A DNA stretch of 44,112 nucleotides from NCBI GenBank assembly GCA_003612285.1, contig RAYE01000051.1, positions 1-44,112 on the forward strand, given 5' to 3'. Made by a program: the position numbers and the translations under genes. This document shows, piece after piece, positions 8,431 through 14,216 of the stretch. The notes beneath the pieces were generated by a model that saw only the letters and a list, made by a program, of their open reading frames with translations, had not been told where the DNA came from and ran no database searches. Source of the stretch: a bacterium D16-51. GTDB lineage: Bacteria > Bacillota > Clostridia > Lachnospirales > Lachnospiraceae. How positions within the stretch are numbered: position 1 is the first letter of the stretch; each line of letters starts with the position of its first letter.

Positions 8431-8485
8431 AGGAACTGTCTAACTTTGTATTCTGCGCAAAATGAAAAGTTATTGACAGTTCTTT
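8431..8485. repeat. 55-bp imperfect inverted repeat carrying the AGGAACTGT motif
   Basis: The left arm AGGAACTGTCTAACTTT (8431-8447) matches the reverse complement of AAGTTATTGACAGTTCTTT (8467-8485) with two added bases. It lies inside the operon, between kinase and permease. Single arms of the same type occur at 5730 and 11602. Confidence 0.5.
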
Positions 8486-8528
8486 ATTATAAATGGAAAA
8501 TAACAATAAAAAATCAACAAAAACCAAA

Positions 8529-9710
8529 TTACACAATCCGGCGGAATACCGCTGTTACTACAGCCCCGGCCTGCCCACTATTTTCTATGATTAATTTCCC
8601 CCTGTGCTTTTCACAATACAGCCTGCTAAGATACATCCCCATCCCCGCATGTTCCAGGCTGTCTTTCACATTTTTCCGATAAAATGCTTTTGTTATCTTT
8701 TCGCCGCTCTCCTGAAACCCTGCCCCATCATCCCTGACACAGATTTTTAATTCAGAGGCTGAAACTTCTACATAGACTTCCACCTGCTCTTTTGCATAAC
8801 GCAAAGAATTTGCCAGCAGGTTCTCCAGAACCTCTAAAATAATCTCTTTATCCCCACAGAACACCTCCTCTGTTATTGGCATTTTTAAAACAATTTTTTT
8901 CCCAGGCCTTTTTTCTAAAATCTCCAATTCTGCCTGTATATCTGCTTTCAATTGCCCTGCCGAAATTTCTTCTGCTATGAAATCCCTCTTTTCCAAACTG
9001 CTCATCTTCCGCATAGTCTCTGTAAAAACATCTATCCGCCCAATCTGTTTCAGGCTTTCCGATACCATATCCAAAGCCCTGTCAGTATCTATTTCCTGAT
9101 TTGGCAGATATTCCGCCAACATCTCCTGATATCCCCTGAGCACAGCCAGCGGCGAACGGATATCATGTGCTATCGCCGCCCTAAGCGCCTTTTCATCTTC
9201 AATCATTCTCCATAATTCCCGGTTATTTTCCGCAAGCTGTCCCCGCATCTTCTCAAACTCCTGGCACAGCCTTCCCATCTCATCCCGGTTCTCATAACAA
9301 ACCTGAAAATCAAGGTTATTGTTAGCAATGTTTTGGGACGCCTGCCCCAATTCTGCAAGCGGCCTTTTTAGCTTATTTCTGTAAAAAAGGAAAACTGCGG
9401 CACAGCTTCCTGCAATAGATAAAACCAGTACCGTATATGTCTCCAAAAAATCACAAACTTCAGATAAAATATAATCTGCCCGCTTCATTTCATCCTCTTC
9501 CGGCCTGGAAGCATTTACTACAAATTCCATAACCTCCCATTCTTCCATCCCATAATAAATGTCTTCATCAACATATTTCCACCAAATCTGTTCCTGCACC
9601 CCTGCGGCCGCCCTCACAATAAATGCGGAAACCAAAAAACTACTTACCAGACTAACCGCCATATACAATACAAATGTTTTTCTCAAAGAAAGGTTTCTTA
9701 TTTTTTCCAT
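8529..9710 (-). CDS. Sensor histidine kinase of the exporter operon
   Basis: 393 residues. Two membrane helices (about 10-36 and 90-110) enclose a short external domain of about 55 residues with many Glu, Asp and Trp. A HAMP segment follows at about 111-165. The H-box ALRAAIAHDIRSPLAVL carries the phospho-accepting H182. The ATPase half shows the N-box ENLLANSLRYA, the G1 box DDGAGF and the G2 box GMGMYLSR. The family autophosphorylates the His and passes phosphate to the Asp of the regulator encoded just upstream. Its ATG at 9710 lies inside the last codons of the regulator, preceded by GGGGGATGGG; an alternative ATG six codons earlier lacks a site. The small sensor domain suggests sensing at the membrane, as in antimicrobial-peptide or envelope-stress systems. 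Confidence 0.92.
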   Translation of the reverse strand: MEKIRNLSLRKTFVLYMAVSLVSSFLVSAFIVRAAAGVQEQIWWKYVDEDIYYGMEEWEVMEFVVNASRPEEDEMKRADYILSEVCDFLETYTVLVLSIAGSCAAVFLFYRNKLKRPLAELGQASQNIANNNLDFQVCYENRDEMGRLCQEFEKMRGQLAENNRELWRMIEDEKALRAAIAHDIRSPLAVLRGYQEMLAEYLPNQEIDTDRALDMVSESLKQIGRIDVFTETMRKMSSLEKRDFIAEEISAGQLKADIQAELEILEKRPGKKIVLKMPITEEVFCGDKEIILEVLENLLANSLRYAKEQVEVYVEVSASELKICVRDDGAGFQESGEKITKAFYRKNVKDSLEHAGMGMYLSRLYCEKHRGKLIIENSGQAGAVVTAVFRRIV

Positions 9711-10372
9711 CGGTATCCCATCCCCCATACTGTTTCAATATATTCTGTCTCTGTCTGTTCCTGGAACTTTTTCCTAATCCTATGCACCAGTTCAGTCACT
9801 ACCCTGCTGTCCCCTTCTGCATCATATCCACATACCTTTTCATAAATCCTCTCCTTGTCAAAAACCATCCCCTGATTCAAAGAAAGGAACTCAATAATCC
9901 CATATTCCAGCTTGGTCAGCTCCAGTTCACAAGAACCAACCTGCACTGTTTTTGCTGTATAGTCAATCAAGACCTCCCCCTGGAAATGGCGCTCTGCCCT
10001 GCCCCTGTGCCGCTCCTCCCGTTTCAGGTGCGCTGTAACTCTCGCTTCCAGCTCTTTTAGGCTGAATGGTTTTAATATATAATCGTCACCGCCTGACAGC
10101 AGCCCATTTACACAGTCCTGCTCCTCTGCCATTGCAGTTAAAAAAAGCACCGGGCAGGCGACCTTGTCCCGGATTCTGCGGCAAACCTCAATTCCATTTA
10201 CCTGCGGCATATTCACATCTAGCAAGATAATATCCGGCTTTAATTCTATTTTTTGTAATCCTTCTATGCCATTTTCTGCTGTAATCACCTCATAATTTTT
10301 CATCTCAAAATAACTTCTCAGCATTTTAAGAAGTTCTGTATCATCATCAACCATCAATATTTTATATGGCAT
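9698..10372 (-). CDS. OmpR/PhoB-family response regulator
   Basis: 224 residues. The receiver domain begins MPYKILMVDDD (acidic pocket D9-D11), with phospho-acceptor D52 in LLDVNMP and the conserved Lys in LKPFSLKEL at about 101. The C-terminal winged helix (about 128-224) has the typical ELTKLEYGIIEFL and VTELVHRIRKKF recognition region, ending GMGYRWKK. It is expected to activate the exporter genes, being the first gene of the same transcript. The start at 10372 is supported by a GGGGGA element and by the exact domain start; the open frame extends 49 codons upstream without domain sequence. Its last 13 bases overlap the kinase gene. Confidence 0.94.
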   Translation of the reverse strand: MPYKILMVDDDTELLKMLRSYFEMKNYEVITAENGIEGLQKIELKPDIILLDVNMPQVNGIEVCRRIRDKVACPVLFLTAMAEEQDCVNGLLSGGDDYILKPFSLKELEARVTAHLKREERHRGRAERHFQGEVLIDYTAKTVQVGSCELELTKLEYGIIEFLSLNQGMVFDKERIYEKVCGYDAEGDSRVVTELVHRIRKKFQEQTETEYIETVWGMGYRWKK

Positions 10373-10438
10373 TCTATCCCCCTCTTTCCCTATAACTTTT
10401 TGAATAGCATCTATTAAAAACAAACAGCGAATAGAAAC

Positions 10439-10468
10439 ATTATAGCATCCTATGATACAAAAAAACAA
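10439..10468 (-). promoter_or_regulatory. Putative promoter of the two-component/ABC operon
   Basis: On the minus strand TTGTTT (10463-10468) and TATAAT (10439-10444) are 18 bases apart, about 67 bases before the regulator ATG. The -35 element overlaps the T-run of the terminator of the preceding gene, so the two transcription units abut. Confidence 0.4.
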
Positions 10469-10494
10469 CCGCCACCTATAAAAGTGACGGTTTG
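10458..10494 (-). terminator. Intrinsic terminator of the helical protein gene
   Basis: On the minus strand AACCGTCAC and GGTGGCGGTT pair around a short TTTTATA loop, followed by seven T. It lies about 95 bases beyond the stop at 10588. Confidence 0.75.
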
Positions 10495-10587
10495 TCTGTG
10501 CTATCGGAGAAAGAGACAAGCAAGATATTAGTATATAAGATATTATTTATACTGGAACACTTCAGACGGTTCATTGGCTTTCCAAGA

Positions 10588-11562
10588 CTACACATCTTTA
10601 CGTTCTTGATATTCCCTGACCAAACTATCCCTTGGCTTTATATTTTTCTTAATCCCATATTCATAAATCTGTATCCAAATGTCATCCTCACCCAGCCATT
10701 CAGCCAAAGAAAGTGCCTTGTACAAAATAATTTCCCTTTCCCGCTGCCTATTTGCTTTAAAATAATAAGAAATCCCCTCTTCCAGCTCTGCCAGAACAAT
10801 ATGTATCATTAAAACCATATCGCATAAATTATTAATTGTATCTTCCAGGGCATATTTCCTTGTGGCATATTCTTTTAAGCCCCCAAGCTTCCCCACATTC
10901 TCATCAATCAGCTTCTTTGCTTCTTCCAATGCCATATACTTTGCATCTGTAGTCTTTAACTCTGAAAGAAGCACTATTTGTTGGTCTACGTGCAATGACT
11001 CTGCGCTCAATCCACCTGTGGAAGCATATAAAATTAAGCGTGAAATATTTTCCCGTGTATATCCTATGCCAAGCACTCTCTTTGCCACCAGCTGGAAAAA
11101 CTCCTCCTGCTTCCACCCAATTGAGCGAAAAGCATCATCTGTTGAAAAGAAGACATAATTACATGCATCAGAAATCAGCCTATATAATTCTACTAACAAA
11201 TTTACTGACTCTCCATAATTTTCATTTTCCTGAGAAATTTTTTCTAATTCCTTCAGAAAGTTTTTGACCAGAAAACGCCACTTAGGACGCTGGTTCTTTG
11301 GAATAACCCGATTAGGAAACATGTAATTCTGGGCACGCGCATTTTCAATGAATACCAAAATCTCCTGTTTCAGGTTTTCAAAAGAAACCTCTGTTTTTTT
11401 CTTTGCCTTATTTGGACTTATACCAGACAAAATATCTTTAATTATCTGGTCTGCCTCTTCTTTCTGGGATTTCGTAAAATGCTTATAACTCTCTACAAAT
11501 GCCTTCTCTAAAAATTCCCTGTCTGCCGCTTTCAACAATTCTCTCAGTTCCTGTACTTTCAT
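10588..11562 (-). CDS. Unrecognised all-helical cytosolic protein
   Basis: 324 residues, not assigned to a family. It is rich in Lys, Glu and Leu, with no signal peptide, no membrane helix and no Cys-pair motif. Predicted helices run throughout (for example LRELLKAADREFLEKAFVES near the start). An N-terminal segment of about 60 residues with KSQKEEADQIIKDILSG is separated by a basic linker (NKAKKKTE) from a C-terminal helical core of about 230 residues. No nucleotide-binding or metal-binding motif could be seen. The start is ambiguous: the ATG at 11562 lies 15 bases after AAGGAAGG, and a GTG five codons earlier is almost touching it. It has its own terminator and stands alone between the exporter operon and the convergent RNA locus. 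Confidence 0.7.
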   Translation of the reverse strand: MKVQELRELLKAADREFLEKAFVESYKHFTKSQKEEADQIIKDILSGISPNKAKKKTEVSFENLKQEILVFIENARAQNYMFPNRVIPKNQRPKWRFLVKNFLKELEKISQENENYGESVNLLVELYRLISDACNYVFFSTDDAFRSIGWKQEEFFQLVAKRVLGIGYTRENISRLILYASTGGLSAESLHVDQQIVLLSELKTTDAKYMALEEAKKLIDENVGKLGGLKEYATRKYALEDTINNLCDMVLMIHIVLAELEEGISYYFKANRQREREIILYKALSLAEWLGEDDIWIQIYEYGIKKNIKPRDSLVREYQERKDV

Positions 11563-11650
11563 TTTCTTTATCCACACCCTTCCTTATCATTTTAAAATTT
11601 TAAGGAACTGTCACGAAATAACTTACCAATAGCGCCTAACAAAAATATTA

Positions 11651-11818
11651 TTGAGATGCGCCAAAAGATGTGTTATAATCGCAAAAGAGCAATCGTGTTT
11701 ACGTTTTGTAAGTAGTCATACATAGCAAAAGCCACCCTTGTACTTTGGTCGAGTGATAGGGTGGCATTGCTATCTTAATTCACAGGTCAACCCCTTATGG
11801 GCGGTTGCTCTTTCTTTG
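11651..11818 (+). ncRNA. Promoter and structured RNA resembling a toxin-less type I TA transcript
   Basis: TTGAGA (11651-11656), an exact 17-base spacer and TATAAT (11674-11679) form a near-consensus promoter. The transcript would begin near 11686. It contains a strong extended hairpin (TAGCAA 11723 with TTGCTA 11767, and GCCACCCT 11731 with AGGGTGGC 11758) and ends with CAACC/GGTTG and a pyrimidine-rich CTCTTTCTTT. Its 5' end AAAGAGCAA (11684-11692) is the exact complement of TTGCTCTTT (11805-11813), so the ends can pair. From memory this architecture, including the CAACCCCTTATGGGCGGTTG element, is that of Fst/TxpA-like 'putative holin-like toxin' loci. Only a six-codon GTG frame (11696-11716) remains where a roughly 30-residue toxin would lie. 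Confidence 0.55.
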
Positions 11819-11854
11819 TGCCTATAATATAGCATATCTTGAATCCGTTTGCAA
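11728..11854 (-). ncRNA. Convergent antisense RNA with its own promoter
   Basis: On the minus strand TTGCAA (11849-11854), a 17-base spacer and TATATT (11826-11831) form a promoter facing the one at 11651. The transcript would start near 11819 and run through the GGTTG/CAACC stem into GCCACCCT/AGGGTGGC, after which TTTTGCTA follows, a plausible terminator near 11728. It overlaps the plus-strand RNA almost fully, as antitoxin RNAs do in Fst-type systems. The rest of the gap to 12046 holds no further feature I can support. Confidence 0.5.
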
Positions 11855-12046
11855 GAGCCTTTTTCTGACTTTCTGGCACTATTCCATTTTTGAGTTTTAG
11901 TGTTTAATCTATTTGATGAATACAAAATAAAACTAAAACAAAGATGAAAGGATTTCAAAGACAACAAATATATACCGTTCTATTTTCAATAGCCAACCAC
12001 CTGATAACTGGCAGTTGGAGCGAAAGAAACAGCTATATGTAACGAC

Positions 12047-12580
12047 CTATAATTCTATATCCTTTTCATTAAATTGTCTCTCAACAATTTTTATATTTCC
12101 TTTATAATCTTTGCGAATCATCCGTTCCAAATTAACATATTCAGGACTCGCCTTTAAATTTGGCGTTGAAGATGTCACTATTGCTCTTGCATATACACGT
12201 CCAAATTTACAGAAAATATTTCTATACAATAATAAAGTTCCCTTAAGCTGAATCAACGCTTTGGACACATCAACACCTTTGAGTTCTGCTAAAACAGCAG
12301 TCGGAGCTGCATCACTAATGACAAATAAATAATCACATTTACTCGTATTTGATGGAACAAACTTGTCTTCCTTTATTATACCACCATCCATTTTATATAA
12401 AATCACATGGTTTTTCTTCGTATTTTCAAACACATATTTCTTCTTATTCTCTTCACATTTTACCGCTGAACGTCTGTCCGATGACTTAATACAGTTCATC
12501 CTATTTTTATTATCACATTTCTCTAAAGAATTGCTTTGCAATTCCCCATTAATACATTCTTCTAATTTTCTACAAATCAT
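12047..12580 (-). CDS. PD-(D/E)XK-like partner of the AAA ATPase (candidate defence effector)
   Basis: 177 residues, not recognised as a named family. A polar N-terminus of about 45 residues precedes a compact alpha/beta region. There KCDYLFVISD (D83) is followed, 16 residues on, by AVLAELKG with E99-x-K101, and then by a helix beginning ALIQLKG (Q111). This is the D-(E)xK spacing of the PD-(D/E)XK nuclease fold, read by eye and unverified. The gene overlaps the ATPase stop by ATGA, with GGAG eight bases before its start, so the two are co-translated. ATPase-plus-nuclease pairs (Septu, PARIS, AbiL, OLD-like) act against phage in the known cases. HNH and TOPRIM motifs were looked for and not seen. 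Function here is inference. Confidence 0.6.
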   Translation of the reverse strand: MICRKLEECINGELQSNSLEKCDNKNRMNCIKSSDRRSAVKCEENKKKYVFENTKKNHVILYKMDGGIIKEDKFVPSNTSKCDYLFVISDAAPTAVLAELKGVDVSKALIQLKGTLLLYRNIFCKFGRVYARAIVTSSTPNLKASPEYVNLERMIRKDYKGNIKIVERQFNEKDIEL

Positions 12581-13881
12581 TCATCTATCTCCATAGTAAT
12601 AAGCGCATCAAGTTCACTATTTGTAATAGACGATACTTCATCAATATAATTTGTATTAATCATATGACTTTCCTCATCTAACAAAGATTCCAGCACATTT
12701 TCGGAATTGTCCACTTTATAGGCGGCAAAGTTTTCATAAGACACTCTTAAATTTTTTGGAATAACAATCTTATTTAACTTTGTATGCCGATTCTCCACTT
12801 TTTCAGAAAACAATAATATATTCGTAGAAGTAAGTATATATGGACTATGTGTAGTTATAATAACCTTACTGTTCGTTGAATTTATCATTAACGAAATGAG
12901 ATTCATAACATCCTTTTGTGCAATCGGAAATAAATGTGCTTCCGGTTCTTCAATTATAATAAACGATTTTTTCTTTTCTAAAATTATTACAAAAGCAAGC
13001 ATCAATATCCACAACACTTCCTGCTGACCAGACGAACCATACATCAATTTAACCCAATGATGCTCATCAAAATAAATTTTTTCACCATCGCTCTCACTTA
13101 TATAGTCTGCTTTCAAAATTTTCTTAATAAATTCATACGCCTGGTCTACTGCTGCATTATTTATCTGGCCCTTTACCGTTTTTATATAATCTGTAATCAT
13201 TTCCGGAATTTTAGTTCCAAACTTATTTTTTGTTATTTTTATCAGTTTAATAAATTCCTGCATAGTCAAATCCATCTCATCAGTAGAAACATCCTGTAAC
13301 TGCTCAGACATGGTTGCCAGCAAACTTCTTCCGGCTGGAATATAAATAATCTCATCATTGTTTTCAAATACCGAAAACAACCGTCCATTTAAATGGCGTT
13401 TCATTACCCCCACAGCAGTTATATTATCTAAAAGACTCTTTGTATTGAAATTATTTAAAAACATTTCAGAAGCTTCATTTATCAATCCCAAAAGTTCTTC
13501 TTTTAATTTAGCATCAAGAGAAAACCGCACGTAACCGTCACGGTTTAAGAAAATATTAACATGTTTCCCGGCAAACATATAGGATATATTAAATTTCTGC
13601 ATATGTTTCGTTTTCCCAAAGCATCCCATAAACTGTTTTGTCAAATATTTCATATAATTATTGAAATACTCATTCCTATGATTCTGTGTAAACTGTGATG
13701 CATCCATCAAATAATCTAAGGTATAATCTCTTATCTTTTGAACAAAATATACAACTTTACAAATTGTACTTTTACCAGAAGCCTGGGCACCTATAAATAT
13801 CTGAAAATTTTTATTTAAATTTATCTGTGCCTCTTTTACCGGTCCAAAATTTTGTATGACAATTCTATTTTCCATAATCAA
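12577..13881 (-). CDS. AAA_15/AAA_21-type SMC-like ATPase of a two-gene module
   Basis: 434 residues. It opens with RIVIQNFGPVKEAQINL, as SMC/RecF-like ATPases do. Walker A GAQASGKST is at 31-39, a YIPAGR motif at 180-185, an ABC-type signature SSGQQE at 283-288, Walker B IIIEEPEAHLFP at 308-319 and a switch TTHSPY at 343-348. A helical insertion of about 130-250 replaces a long coiled coil. This is the overcoming-lysogenisation-defect (OLD) and AbiL/RloA style of ATPase, but no TOPRIM domain follows: the last 80 residues are acidic and helical. The downstream gene supplies the putative catalytic partner. A TTG at 13881 lies ten bases after GGAG; the ATG two codons later is the alternative start. 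Confidence 0.88.
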   Translation of the reverse strand: MIMENRIVIQNFGPVKEAQINLNKNFQIFIGAQASGKSTICKVVYFVQKIRDYTLDYLMDASQFTQNHRNEYFNNYMKYLTKQFMGCFGKTKHMQKFNISYMFAGKHVNIFLNRDGYVRFSLDAKLKEELLGLINEASEMFLNNFNTKSLLDNITAVGVMKRHLNGRLFSVFENNDEIIYIPAGRSLLATMSEQLQDVSTDEMDLTMQEFIKLIKITKNKFGTKIPEMITDYIKTVKGQINNAAVDQAYEFIKKILKADYISESDGEKIYFDEHHWVKLMYGSSGQQEVLWILMLAFVIILEKKKSFIIIEEPEAHLFPIAQKDVMNLISLMINSTNSKVIITTHSPYILTSTNILLFSEKVENRHTKLNKIVIPKNLRVSYENFAAYKVDNSENVLESLLDEESHMINTNYIDEVSSITNSELDALITMEIDE

Positions 13882-13926
13882 AAAATCACTTCTCCATTGC
13901 TATTATAGTTCATATCAGATATTAAA

Positions 13927-13955
13927 ATTATAATAGAACAGCGTCTAATTTACAA
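13927..13955 (-). promoter_or_regulatory. Promoter of the ATPase/PD-(D/E)XK module
   Basis: On the minus strand TTGTAA (13950-13955), an exact 17-base spacer and TATAAT (13927-13932) lie about 45 bases before the ATPase start. No operator-like palindrome was noticed around it. Confidence 0.5.
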
Positions 13956-14002
13956 TACATAACTTGTCCTATTTGACGGAAACGCCGACCAAATCACACT
14001 TT

Positions 14003-14167
14003 CTAGTACAGCGTTTCCTTAATCCCCATATACTTAGCACTTGATATTTTTGTCAGCGCAAGGCGGAGGAAGGAGGCAATGCGGTGGCATTGTTGACTGA
14101 CGACAACGCAGCGATGGCGTAAATAGCGGGCGCTAAGTGTATGAGGGACTAAGAAACGATGTACTAG
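14003..14167. mobile_element. 165-bp non-coding element with 38-bp terminal inverted repeats
   Basis: The left end 14003-14040 and right end 14130-14167 are imperfect inverted repeats. Both begin CTAGTACA and share CGTTTC, a TCCC/CATA block and ACTTAGC (about 33 of 39 aligned positions). The 89-base interior is GC-rich against its AT-rich surroundings and contains further small palindromes (CAATGC-GCATTG, GTTG-CAAC). It has no gene, so it could be a MITE or a structured RNA-like repeat. It lies just downstream of the NTPase-HD gene, in the 335-base gap before the ATPase module. Confidence 0.55.
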
Positions 14168-14216
14168 TAATTCATTTTTAATAGTATTTTGCCAAAAGCC
14201 CCAGGCAGACGGCATA

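Noticed and set aside
11770-11967. 65-codon minus-strand frame in the RNA locus
   Set aside because: It overlaps the antisense promoter and both hairpins and shows no membrane-toxin pattern or ribosome site.
12047-13881. Assignment of the ATPase pair to PARIS or Septu
   Set aside because: No TOPRIM or HNH motif could be found in the small partner, and its E-x-K pattern points to a different nuclease fold.
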